A stretch of 64,000 nt of DNA from Cenococcum geophilum 1.58. Taxonomy: Eukaryota; Ascomycota; Dothideomycetes; Gloniales; Gloniaceae. The stretch spans positions 124,001 to 188,000 of the forward strand of contig KV748219.1 in NCBI GenBank assembly GCA_001692895.1, read 5' to 3'. Numbering within the stretch: the stretch's first letter is position 1; each line of letters begins with the position of its first letter. The notes beneath the pieces were generated by a model. The model was not told the DNA's origin. It saw only the letters and a program-made list of their open reading frames with translations, and did no database searches. Below are positions 1-10,733 of the stretch, in pieces. The position numbers were made by a program, and so were the translations under genes.

Positions 1-1435
<1,435 letters not shown>

Positions 1436-2849
1436 GGTGCGCAGTGGAGCGAGGACGAACTACCCAAAGAATATGACGGTAGGGGAGATGCTGAAAGAAT
1501 ACAACTCAGTGGTGTAGGGGAGCGGAGGGATAAATGAGGACAAAAGAAAAAGTTCAGGGAGGTTGTTTTCTCACAGCTGAGGAGGAGTTCACAACGCCTC
1601 AAGCCCGTTAGGGTATGGCGCAGGGTTTGGCCGGCTGGGGCATGCGCGAGGCGACTGTCTAACGCTGGTGCTTTCTCGTTGGTCCAACCCCGTTTCGCAT
1701 TCGTACACCATCAGTCCTTCATCTATATTAATACGCGGCATACAGGCTGTTTACGACCTTCCTATCTCAACCGTCGTTGTCCTCTAGAATCTTGTTGTTT
1801 GACGCCGATCGCCACGACCTAGACTCTCCCCAGCTTTCGCCATTGACTTTCGCTGTCTGCTTGTGGCGTCTATACAGGAGGCGCCAAAAATAGCGACTGA
1901 TTTGTTCAGCTGCACGCTAAACTGCAGGCGACTACGTCGTGAGCACCTAATTCCTGCTCTGCTGACGCTGCTGTGCTCAGCCTCACTAAATTCTCTCCAG
2001 CTCCACCCAGAGCCTCTCCCGGACTGGACAACCTTCGCTTGTGCTGCTGCAATGCTTGTCTGCTGCTGCAGACAGCCTTCACTGGTCCCGACATCCTGGT
2101 GGTTTTTGCGATTCGTGGTTTTCCCCTGTCTCACAGCATCAAAAAGGTACCCATATTTCCCTTTCAAATTGGATGCTGCCTCCTCTTCTCATTTCGCCAC
2201 TTTCTTTTTGCACCCAGATCATCTTAAAATCACCCAGAATCACGTCTGTAAATCTTGTAACTTGCAAGACTTGCTGAGGGCGCTAGCCGTTGCGAGATTA
2301 TTGCCAGATTAAATCTCTTGATCCCTGGGAAAATCTCCCGACCCAGAAACTGGGCGTCCTTCAATATTTTCCGGGAATGCCAGTCGCTGGAAAGATACAT
2401 ACTAAGTCTTGGAAAAACACCATAACCCGAGCATTTTAGCCCAAATCAACAATAATGCCAAGTGGCCGGCTGCTGAAAATTTACTTCGAGAAACTTTTCA
2501 CCTTGCTGCCATACATCGCGTGTATNCCAGCCGTAAAAACCATCAATATACATCATGTAATGGCCCGGCTGAACCAAATTCTTATGAGATTTTTCTTCTC
2601 TTCGTCACTCTTGGCTCCTTTTTTTGCTATGAAATTACTAGCCGGATCAAGAGCATTCCCCTATGGCTCATCAGATCAAAAATCTTTTATTTACTTATCC
2701 ATCTTACGTAAATGTTCTAATGTCTCACAACTATAATAGTACTTCGGAAAGTCCTGCAGCTCCTACGATCAAGCATTCTCTGCAGTGACAGCCATTCCGC
2801 CACAATCTCAGCCACGCCTCTTACTGCATCACATCCTAACAACAATTCA
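1436..2849. other. Intergenic region between divergent genes
   Basis: This 1.4-kb spacer separates the divergent chitin synthase and DUF218 genes and should hold both promoters and a probable long chitin synthase 5' leader. It has pyrimidine-rich stretches (about 1,860-2,220 on the plus strand) and open frames that begin with non-ATG codons and match nothing I recognise. A TATA-like TATATTAATA lies near 1,723. There is one ambiguous base at 2526. I see no supported gene here. Confidence 0.6.
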
Positions 2850-3908
2850 ATGGCCGCAGTCCCAGTCACTCAACCGTCTCCATGTCGGCCGCAATTTCAA
2901 ACTGCGGATGTGGAGCCCGAGCCCTACTCTACTGCTACTACAAACCAGCCACAGGATGAGATCCCGAACGCGGACGACGATTCCTCCGGATCTATCGTTT
3001 CCACCACTACCACTGACCAATCCCATTCCTCAAACCTTCTCGTACCTCCTCGCTTTTCTCCTTCCCATTATGCTTCCGTTACCAACCTAATTCTCATATG
3101 CTGCCATGCCATCTACCTCCCCTGCCCCTCCTCTCCCACCTTCCCCCTCTCAACTCCCCACAACGAATCAAACTGGCACCTAGCCCCCTTCCAGCGCTCC
3201 AACCCCGCCACCTACAAACCAGGCGAGCACGAAATCTTCCTCCAACACCTCTCCACGGGCCTCTCCACCCTCACAACGGGCGCCTGGGCCGGCACCAGCC
3301 TGCTGGTCCTCAGCGGCGGCGCGACGCAGCGCCGCACCACCGCGACCAGCGAGGCCCGCAGCTACTGGCACGCGGCGCTGGCACAGGAACTTGTGTCGGG
3401 CGAGCGGCGGGCCAGACACGCCTTCACGCGCGGGCTCCTACTTCTCGAAGAGCACGCGACCGACTCGTTCCAGAACCTGCTGTTTGGCGTCCTGGCGTTC
3501 CGCCGCGCGACCGGGCGCTATCCGGCGCAGGTCCGTATCGTCACGTATGCGTTCAAGGCGCGCAGGTTCCTGGAGCTGCATGCGGCGGCGCTGCGGTGGC
3601 CGGGGAGCGGGATTAGGGTTGTGGGACTTGATCCTGTCATGTCGGTTGATGAGAGGAGGGAGACGGAGGAGGCGGAGGAGAGGCACGGGTTTTTACCGTG
3701 GGGGCGGGATCGGTTTGGGATGGGGGAGGTGTTGAGAGGAAAGAGGATGAAGAGGGGGTGGGATGAGCGGGTTTTGGAAGAACTTGAGGAGGGATTGGAA
3801 GGAAGTGTGAGGGCGTTATTGAGGTGGGATGGAGGAGAGGAAGGAGGTGGGAGGTGGGAAAGGGAGGTTGGTAAGCTACCGTGGGAGGAAACTGATGGGA
3901 TGATGTAG
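2850..3908 (+). CDS. DUF218 (YdcF-like) domain protein
   Basis: Single-exon gene of 352 residues starting at the ATG at 2850. Residues 1-75 are a low-complexity Ser/Thr/Pro/Asp leader. The DUF218 fold starts with LILICCHAIYL (80-90), the usual first strand of the family. The signature elements follow in order: LVLSGGATQ (152-160), TSEARSYW (166-173) and EEHATDSFQNLLF (200-212), then RIVTYAFKARRF. The C-terminal third (about residues 255-352) is very rich in Glu, Arg and Gly. DUF218 proteins share a Rossmann-like fold. Some bacterial members act in envelope metabolism, but the biochemical role of the fungal members is not established. The leader has no clear signal peptide or membrane anchor. 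GC content is high in the centre of the gene, unlike the flanking spacers. Divergent to the chitin synthase. Confidence 0.85.
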   Translation: MAAVPVTQPSPCRPQFQTADVEPEPYSTATTNQPQDEIPNADDDSSGSIVSTTTTDQSHSSNLLVPPRFSPSHYASVTNLILICCHAIYLPCPSSPTFPLSTPHNESNWHLAPFQRSNPATYKPGEHEIFLQHLSTGLSTLTTGAWAGTSLLVLSGGATQRRTTATSEARSYWHAALAQELVSGERRARHAFTRGLLLLEEHATDSFQNLLFGVLAFRRATGRYPAQVRIVTYAFKARRFLELHAAALRWPGSGIRVVGLDPVMSVDERRETEEAEERHGFLPWGRDRFGMGEVLRGKRMKRGWDERVLEELEEGLEGSVRALLRWDGGEEGGGRWEREVGKLPWEETDGMM

Positions 3909-4306
3909 AGAGAGAAGGGACGGGATGAGGGAGCGGGAAAGTAGGAGATGTGTGTGTGAGTGAGTAAAGGAGATATGAAACAGGCGGGAGTAGAAACTGA
4001 GGACACTATATCTGGTGAGAAATTGCAGCCTTCAAATGAATTAATGTTTGGGATAGAGGTAATCGTATAGACTTCCGACAAATTTCTTGGCGCTGGATAG
4101 TTTTAGGCTTCACATTGAATTTTGGGTCTATCGAAAGTGGGTATAGATAATCTTACCAGAAGCTGTGAAAGTATGTACTAACAACAGCTTGCATAACTGT
4201 TGATTACTCAAGTATACTGTTGATTCATATTGCAATTTCTACAGATTCATCGACAGCCACGTTTATAAGAGTTTCCTATTTTCTTCCGCCTTGTCATTTC
4301 CATCAC
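3909..4306. other. Intergenic spacer
   Basis: Spacer of about 400 bp between two plus-strand genes. It presumably holds the 3' end of the DUF218 transcript and the promoter of the next gene. I see no further ORF or structured element. Confidence 0.5.
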
Positions 4307-4960
4307 ATGAGTCCAAACTATATTCCACTTTTAACAGAACCTTTAACCATTATCAGCACCACCAGACTCTCTATCCAATCATCAATGACCAAGAACCCGT
4401 CTAAGCCACACCCCAAGCTGGTATCCAAATCCAGCAGCATCGCCTCTCCCTCCCTCCTGACGCCTACAACGCCATCCAAGCTGAGTTTCCGCCTCAGCGA
4501 GCCGGCCATTCGCCTCAACGAAGCAATAAAAATGACAAACACACAGAGCGTCCCAGACGAAACGAGCGTTACGGAAGAACCACTCATCTGCCTCGACGAC
4601 GAACCGGTCATCCAGCTAATCATTCGTAGGGTCCGCAACAAATACAACACCATTGCCGGATCCAAGATGCCTGCCAGATCCAGCGTCCCGAAGAAATCCG
4701 ACATAACAGCGCGTGACGGGCACGAACTGGATCCGTTGGATCAGTTCGTGAAGAGCCGAGTCTTCACGGGTATCTTGTTCTCCTTGCTTGGCGTGCTGCT
4801 GGCAACGTTTGTCGGGTGCTTGTGTGATGGTAGGAAAGTGAGAGTGGCGATGCCGAAGAGCTACGGCACCCTCCTTTTCCGAGAAGCCGGATGTTTTTTG
4901 GTGGGCATGGAAGAATGGCGGAGTGCTCGGGTTATTTCCGTGAGTGCTGTTGGCGATTGA
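4307..4960 (+). CDS. Hypothetical small protein with one predicted membrane segment
   Basis: No family recognised. The open frame begins upstream with a non-ATG codon. The first ATG is at 4307 (217 residues); a second ATG at 4385 would give 191 residues and also fits. The N-terminal half is rich in Ser, Thr, Pro and Lys. A region with paired acidic residues (CLDDEPV) follows, and then a hydrophobic stretch FTGILFSLLGVLLATFVGC at about residues 153-171 that looks like a single transmembrane helix. The short C-terminal tail is basic. Third-position GC is higher than in the flanking spacers, which supports coding. A missed intron near the 3' end is possible because GTAGGA follows the membrane segment. 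The stop lies about 100 bp from the stop of the convergent IF-2B-like gene. Confidence 0.5.
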   Translation: MSPNYIPLLTEPLTIISTTRLSIQSSMTKNPSKPHPKLVSKSSSIASPSLLTPTTPSKLSFRLSEPAIRLNEAIKMTNTQSVPDETSVTEEPLICLDDEPVIQLIIRRVRNKYNTIAGSKMPARSSVPKKSDITARDGHELDPLDQFVKSRVFTGILFSLLGVLLATFVGCLCDGRKVRVAMPKSYGTLLFREAGCFLVGMEEWRSARVISVSAVGD

Positions 4961-5057
4961 GATGAGTGATAATATTCTCAGGTTGACCAGGGGTTTCAAG
5001 CAGAGAAGTGGAGATTTTCTCTCCAGTCATAGGCTGTGTTGAGGCTCTAGTGTGTTC

Positions 5058-6173
5058 TCACTTATGGTTTGAGGCCTCTAAAGACCCGAAGACCCCCCTT
5101 TCCATTTCCTCAGTCTTTCTTGAGATGTTCATAACGTCCTCCCTAGTCAAAATGCCCCGTTCACAAATATAAGCATCGATCCATTTGCTGGGCACCCACT
5201 CGAAATAGACATTCCTAATCGTACAGTGCTTTAGTGATTCGTCGTTTCTCTTCAGGCCTAGAAGATCCCACGTATCTGTGATTTCATGAGGGTCATTATC
5301 TTCTTCTGCATATTCATCCATTGTGCCAGGAGTTGCTATTTTATCAGATTCGGATACCACAGCTACTTCCACGGCAGGCGATAACGCTTTGGCACAAAGC
5401 GTCACTGCCAAAGAGCCCATTTTGTTACTGACGTCTCCAGAGCTAGAGATACGATCTGCACCAAGGAGCACGACATCCACGCTTTTAGCAAGCATCGCAA
5501 CACCAGAATCGGTGGCTATTTGGATGGACAGTCGGTCATTCGGTGCGCGTTCGCCGTAAAACTCGTTACACAGCGCAATACCAAAATTAGCACCTTCAAA
5601 TCTGGGACGAGACTCGATGATCCGGATATCGAGCAAAAGCTCAGGAGTTTCTGTGAGTGCTTTTATAATGCAGGCCTTGAGCGACGAAGAGTAGGAGAGC
5701 GTTAGAATTCTTATAGGGCGTGATCCGGCTAGGCTGCAACTCTTCTTCCTCAGCCAGGCGGTGAAAGCGTCTGCGAGTCGGTCGGCGCTTTTATTTCTTT
5801 GAGTGATTATGACTTGCACCTGCTTTGCTCCAATCTCAGCCATCCTTTTAACTGCCTCAGCGTCTTCAACCTCCATCCAGTTGCTTCCGAGCTCTTTCTC
5901 CCAGGCCTCTTTAACCGCAATTAGAGCTTGCGTGAGCGCGCTCCCAATTGCCGCACCCATAGATGGACGAGCATTCTTCAGTTTCAATCCTGCTAGACGT
6001 GATGCATTCCACAGTTCTTCAGCCGTTTGAGCCACTTTCTCCTCATCAACGATGACACCCTTCAGCGCTTCAGCCGCTTTCGTAGCTAGAACCCTTGCTC
6101 CATTCTCGAAATCTTCTTGGAGCATGCGGATGCCCCTTTGTAGAGGAGCGAGATGCATAATTTCGTTATTCAT
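5058..6173 (-). CDS. IF-2B/MtnA-fold protein (eIF2B alpha/beta/delta-like)
   Basis: Single-exon gene of 371 residues from the ATG at 6173; the frame extends seven codons upstream only through a TTG. The N-terminal helical region (about 1-130) is followed by the Rossmann-like IF-2B domain. Family marks are IIESRPRFEG (185-194), VVLLGADRI (234-242) with the conserved Asp, and GDVSNKMGS (246-254), then WVPSKWIDAYICERG near the C-terminus. The family includes eIF2B regulatory subunits, methylthioribose-1-phosphate isomerase and ribose-1,5-bisphosphate isomerase. At the position of the isomerase catalytic Cys this protein has TLSYSSS (158-164), as in eIF2B-type members, so isomerase activity is doubtful. 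Fungal proteins like this are usually annotated only as IF-2B domain or NagB/RpiA-like. I infer a member separate from the true eIF2B subunits, of unknown substrate. Confidence 0.85.
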   Translation of the reverse strand: MNNEIMHLAPLQRGIRMLQEDFENGARVLATKAAEALKGVIVDEEKVAQTAEELWNASRLAGLKLKNARPSMGAAIGSALTQALIAVKEAWEKELGSNWMEVEDAEAVKRMAEIGAKQVQVIITQRNKSADRLADAFTAWLRKKSCSLAGSRPIRILTLSYSSSLKACIIKALTETPELLLDIRIIESRPRFEGANFGIALCNEFYGERAPNDRLSIQIATDSGVAMLAKSVDVVLLGADRISSSGDVSNKMGSLAVTLCAKALSPAVEVAVVSESDKIATPGTMDEYAEEDNDPHEITDTWDLLGLKRNDESLKHCTIRNVYFEWVPSKWIDAYICERGILTREDVMNISRKTEEMERGVFGSLEASNHK

Positions 6174-6467
6174 TTCAAAGGGAGGTGGTTTCAAGATATA
6201 ATTGTCTTATCATCAGATTTGCGTCAGCCTATTTTGAATAATGCCATACGATGACCCTGTCTGCAGGGTCCTGTGGCATGATATGATCCTTACAAATGAC
6301 CTCGGGAAGATTCATTAATGATAACGGAAACTCGTATCAGTGAAAGCAGAATCAGGCATGGCTAACCATGCATTCAGAGCCTAATTTGTGAATTACGCAC
6401 CGTGCTCAGTTCTGCCACCTTTGAAATATTCCAGCCTCGGGCATCTACCTTCGACTATACAGCAACT
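6174..6467. promoter_or_regulatory. Short divergent promoter region
   Basis: Only 294 bp separate the start codons of the IF-2B-like gene (minus) and the kinase (plus), so the two promoters must overlap or be shared. No clear TATA box or known operator is visible. Inferred from gene layout only. Confidence 0.45.
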
Positions 6468-8156
6468 ATGGACCCATCTAATCAGTGGATGTCAATTACT
6501 GGGCAGCCTCTCAATCTTAGCAGTGACGGCGGGTTTCTAGGTGCGCACCCCCTAGTTAAAGCTTACTTGAAAATAGCAGAGCTAACCTCAGACAGGCAAT
6601 TGTACATCTATCAATACTTATAAGACACTCAATAGCTTAGGGGAAGGAGGTATCGCTCCACAAGCTGTTATTCCGGTGTCAGCCAGGTTTGGCTAATTCT
6701 GTGTGTTAATGCATAGCATACGGCTTCGTCACCCGCTCTCTCGACACGCGTACCTCCGACATCGTCGCCGTAAAACAACTCCTGATCCTCCCCTCCAAAC
6801 GCCACAATGGCATACCCATAACCGCACTACGGGAGATCTCGATTCTCCGCTCGCTAAAGCACCAGAACATTGTCAACGTGCTGGATGTAGCAGTTGGGGA
6901 GGAGGCATTGGAGGATGTATACATGGTCATGGAGTACTGCGAGCAGGTTGGTAGCCCCGGCCCTATGGAGGAGGAATGCGGTTTTATATACAAAGAAGAG
7001 GGGGAGTGATGAGTTTAGAGGACTTCGGAACTATTCTGGCTGGCTTATGTGTGCCTCTGCCGATAGGTAGAGGTGGTTAGGCCGGCATTGCATAGGATAT
7101 GGCCAATTTGATGGATGAATTGAAAGTGCGGTTTACATTGAGCCAAGGTGAGTGCTCACAAGCATTCCATTTTTCTTTTCAGAGCAATACTGATTGCTTT
7201 GGATATAGTCAAATGCCTTGCACAACAGCTACTTGAAGGGCTTGAATATCTCCACCGTAACGATATAATTCACAGGCATGTCGTTCCGATAGTCGTACCA
7301 AAATATACATTCTGACCAAGCCAATAGAGATGTCAAGCTCCAGAATATTCTCTTGACGGCGAAAGGTGTTCTCAAGCTTGGTACTTATCCTTCCTCTCTA
7401 CACTATCTCCTTGCCCCCTACCTTCTTCTCCCGTTTTACCACGCACCTACTAACCTACCACAAGCCGACTTCGGCATGTCCCGCCCCTACTCCCGCCGTC
7501 CCCTCACCCCCGGCGTCGTCACAATCTGGTACCGTTCCCCGGAGCTCCTTCTGGGAACACGGCACTACACGCCCTCCGTCGACCTCTGGTCCGCTGGCCT
7601 TATAATCGGCGAGCTGCTGCTCAACGAGCCGGTCCTACCCGGCGAGACACCAATCCAGCAGCTCGCGCTCATAGTGAAACTTATCGGGACGCCTGCACGC
7701 GATGATATCACTGCACTGGCAGACATGGGGTGTCCCGAGCTAGTACGCTGGCAACGGGAGGCCATGCCGAGCGGGCGGGCCGATAACTTGGAGCGAAGGT
7801 TCCGTGGTGTGAGCTCGGAGGGGACGGTGAGGTTCCTGGCGGGGCTGCTGAGGTGGTATCCGAGGGAGAGGTGGACCGCGAGTGAGGCGCTAGGGAAGAG
7901 TAGGAGTCGGGCCACGGCTGATGCTGTGGATTGGTGGAGGGAGAGCCCCAGGGCCGCAGATAGGGAGCTGCTGCCGACGTTTCCGGAAGTGAGGAACCAC
8001 GGGGAGAGTAGTGAGAGGAATGTTGAAGTTCCCGATCGGTCTCGGGAAGCGAAGAAGCACAGTGTTAATGAAGTGAGTGCTAAGGAGCCCGGAGGCTATA
8101 AGTTTATTTTTGGAGATGAGGGAGTGGATAAAGGATCGAAGAGGCGGCGGAGGTGA
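6468..8156 (+). CDS. CDK-like serine/threonine kinase (CDK10/CDK11 type), seven exons
   Basis: Predicted 406-residue cyclin-dependent-type kinase. Exons are 6468-6540, 6596-6649, 6717-6946, 7096-7147, 7209-7275, 7328-7380 and 7465-8156, and all phases agree. The catalytic marks are present: glycine loop GEGAYGFV (40-47), VAVK with Lys62, cyclin-binding helix PITALRE (76-82, close to PITSLRE), HRD (158-160), DFG (178-180) and activation segment TIWYRSPE (196-203), followed by DLWSAGLIIGELL. The C-terminal tail is charged and ends in GGYKFIFGDEG plus a basic cluster. This layout resembles fission yeast Ppk23 and metazoan CDK10/CDK11, so a role in transcription or cell-cycle control is inferred. 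The fifth intron (7276-7327) begins with GC rather than GT; only that join yields IIHRDVKLQN. The last intron has a perfect TACTAAC branch site. Confidence 0.88.
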
Positions 8157-8808
8157 GTGGGAGGCGGAAGAAGTGTCAGGGAAAACCTCAATTCAGTTAT
8201 TTGAAGACGCTACAAGTCATTCCAACGGTACAGATGAGTGAGATTTTTTATACGTAGCACTCTGCAGCGAAGAGTAAAAGTTCATCCATCTAAATACTTT
8301 TATACAATTGGTCAAGGTTATGTGTCGGGGCTAGTGAGTTTTGAAAGTCCGCCTTTTGTAATAGCAACAAAAAGAATCACCCTTCATGCCCTTTCGCTTC
8401 TACGATTCCTACAATACCTGTTTCTACTCTCTTTAGGGGATTCTTATTTCTGCAATTCTCTAGATTTAGAATTTGGGAATTTTGAAATGTAGAAACCTTC
8501 CACTGTAGCCTTTTCTAGGCTCTTAGCATTCAACTGTGGTTTTAATAACCACTACTCAGATTGAGGTTCCCTGTTGAGTCGATGAGGGTATTTTGAAGGT
8601 CTTCAGAGGCGCATCATGGACTAAACTAATTGTCTCATTATATCAAAGATCCAAATTCATGAGCTTGATAGAAACGAATAATTTGTCAAGTGCTTTCGTT
8701 TTAACTATTTTTACAACGTAGATCTTTACTTTGAGACGTCTTAAGATGACCCCGAGCAAGTACATATAGTGACCTGCCACTGGAGCATGAGAAGAGTACA
8801 TGTCTATT
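8157..8808. other. Intergenic region between convergent genes
   Basis: Both neighbours end here, so this AT-rich stretch should hold two 3' untranslated regions and transcription ends. Open frames at 8,238-8,492 and 8,643-8,840 lack coding character and were not called. Confidence 0.55.
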
Positions 8809-10174
8809 CTATTTACCACCATCTGTCTCATCCCCCGCAATCAGGGCTTCTACGTCTCGCTCCATAAGCCAAGTTCTTACACTTTCCATTACCTTTTCTA
8901 AAGTGTGGCCTCCTTCCATCACATCGGTCAGATCGTGCACAGTTAGCCCACTGCGGTGATCTGTGACTCTTTGTTGACCCCAGTTATATGTCCTAACTTT
9001 GTCCCCTCTCCCCATTTTCGCGACGCCCACAACGCTTCGCCTCATAGCCACCATCTCTTCTTCCCTTTTCTCCCTTCTAGCTTGAGCTATTCGGGATCGT
9101 AGGAGCTGCCATGCCTTCTCCCGGTTTTTTATTTGAGAACGAGTGTCCTGTATAGACACAACGGTATTGGTGGGAAGATGGGTTAGTCGCACCGCAGAAT
9201 CGGTAGTGTTGACGTGTTGGCCCCCTGCACCTCTAGCTCTCATGATGTCCGTTCGCACCTCCTTGGGATCGACGTAGTAATCACTCTCGGGATCGTCGAA
9301 ATCTTCTGTTTCCGCACTCCCTCCGCTCGGAAAAGATGGTAGAACCAGGACACTGGCTGCACTTGTGTGTGTTCGCCCTTTGCTTTCCGTAGCGGGAACC
9401 CGTTGCACACGGTGAATACCCGCTTCACAGCGGAACACGCCGTACGCCCCTTCGGACTCAACCTCCAGGACTGCTTCTGAGAGTGGAGAATCTGATTCCG
9501 GCACACCCTCCGCGTTCTCGTATTTCAACAATGCCGTCCGAAGTCCTTGTCTTGAACAATACGCTTGATACATCCGTAGAAGGTCTCCTGCAAATATCGC
9601 TGCCTCGGAGCCTCCCGCCCCAGGCCGTATTTCTATTAAGCATGGAAGGTTGGTAAAGGGATGCTTTGGGACGAGGGAGGTGGTAAGAGCTTGAGAGGCC
9701 TGGTTCAAGTGCTCGGAACTCGAGGCCATGTCATCCGAGGCAAGAGACCGCAACTCATCATCGGTAGAAGGATCATGTATGAGAGTTCTGAGCTCGGTTA
9801 GAGACTAGTTGTAGTTAGAATGGTGCATGAATGGCAGTAAGATGCTTCTGTTACCTCATTGGCTTTCTCCCACTCTTTCAGCGCGTTAACAACTGCGGTA
9901 ATTTCACCCAGTTTCTTTGCAGCACGAGCGTCGAAGCCATTGGTGAGTTTTTGTGCTAGCTGGCTGTGTTCAGCAGCTACAGCGCGTGCTCTAGATAGGA
10001 GTGCTGGCGAGATTGGCCCGGAGGTTGCAGCAGCTTAGTGAAGGTCAGTCTCAATCCAAGTCACTTTACAAGGACAATTCGCCCACCGTTACTTTGGAAC
10101 CGAGTGTGCCACCTGTTTAACGGCCTCAAAGCACGTATAAGACATGGCCGACATATCCAAGACGCACCGGGCAT
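8809..10174 (-). CDS. mrf1: Mitochondrial peptide chain release factor 1
   Basis: Class I release factor that reads UAA/UAG in the mitochondrial ribosome and triggers peptide release. Predicted 420 residues from exons 10174-10087, 10033-9855 and 9804-8809. Introns are 10086-10034 (donor GTGGGC) and 9854-9805 (GTAACA), and both joins keep phase. The start at 10174 gives an N-terminus MPGASWICRPCLIRALRPLN, basic with Trp and Cys, typical of fungal mitochondrial proteins. Domain order fits the family: helical PCRF region, LIEIRPGAGGSEAA, the stop-codon recognition tripeptide PAT inside RVQRVPATESKGR (about residue 225), and the catalytic RARGAGGQHVNTTDSAVR with GGQ near residue 283. A basic C-terminal region follows. 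PAT marks RF1 rather than RF2. The choice of first exon rests on phase, intron length and leader composition, so it is less certain than the rest. Confidence 0.92.
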
Positions 10175-10263
10175 ATCTATTTTAACATCGGGCTGTCAAT
10201 GAGACTCCTTGCAGGAAAAGTCGGAGGGGCGGGCCGTTTCCGCTCCGCTCAGTCTTGGCAAGC

Positions 10264-10506
10264 ATGACGTCTCCGTACACTGCGGGCTTCCAACATTCAT
10301 TTCCGGTCCTTCATGCCAAAGCTCTGACCGAGGTCAATCATTCTCTTATGGTAAGAGGGTTGCAATGGACACTACTTCGGCTTGCTGGCAGATGTTCTCA
10401 GGCGGCTCAGCAATGGGTCCAGCACGGAATGAGAAAAGGTCGTTCGCGTCATTCGTTTGCTAGATGCTCCGATAGTCGCATGTTAGGGTTTTCACCCCCG
10501 CATTGA
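10264..10506 (+). CDS. Possible small protein, 80 residues, doubtful
   Basis: An ATG-started frame of 80 residues lies 90 bp from the divergent release factor start. The first 60 residues (beginning MTSPYTAGFQHSFPVLHAK) look protein-like, with amphipathic helices and few low-complexity runs; the last 20 residues do not. It could be a short mitochondrial-type protein, or a first exon whose splice site I cannot place. I do not recognise a family, and it may be chance coding in a promoter region. Confidence 0.3.
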   Translation: MTSPYTAGFQHSFPVLHAKALTEVNHSLMVRGLQWTLLRLAGRCSQAAQQWVQHGMRKGRSRHSFARCSDSRMLGFSPPH

Positions 10507-10733
10507 TAATAGAAACTTACATACAGCACTTAGCTCCAGCTATCCGAACATCTATTGACACGTGGTGAGCGCTTAGAGACTCGTATGTCGACCTTTGTTG
10601 ATGACTCCTAACCGAAAGCTTTTCTTTCGTCAAATTTTTTTTCTTATAAGCCTGATCTTGATTATTATTTTCTTTACTTTGCCGAAGTTAAAATAATACC
10701 GTTGTCATACATCGAGACCATTTACATTCTACA
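10507..10733 (+). promoter_or_regulatory. Upstream region of the gamma-glutamyltransferase gene
   Basis: The 230 bp before the ATG at 10734 contain a strongly pyrimidine-rich and T-rich tract (about 10,617-10,682), a common feature of fungal core promoters without a TATA box. No specific factor site is recognised. Confidence 0.4.

Noticed and set aside
1863-2312. 149-codon open frame on the plus strand
   Set aside because: It opens with GTG, not ATG, overlaps antisense frames of similar size, and has no recognisable domain; more likely promoter or leader DNA.
2409-2736. Open frames around the ambiguous base at 2526
   Set aside because: Non-ATG start, AT-rich, no motif; the ambiguous base also makes the frame unreliable.
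3098-4081. Long open frames in other phases and antisense to the DUF218 gene
   Set aside because: They are shadows of a GC-rich coding region; only the 2850-3908 frame carries family motifs.
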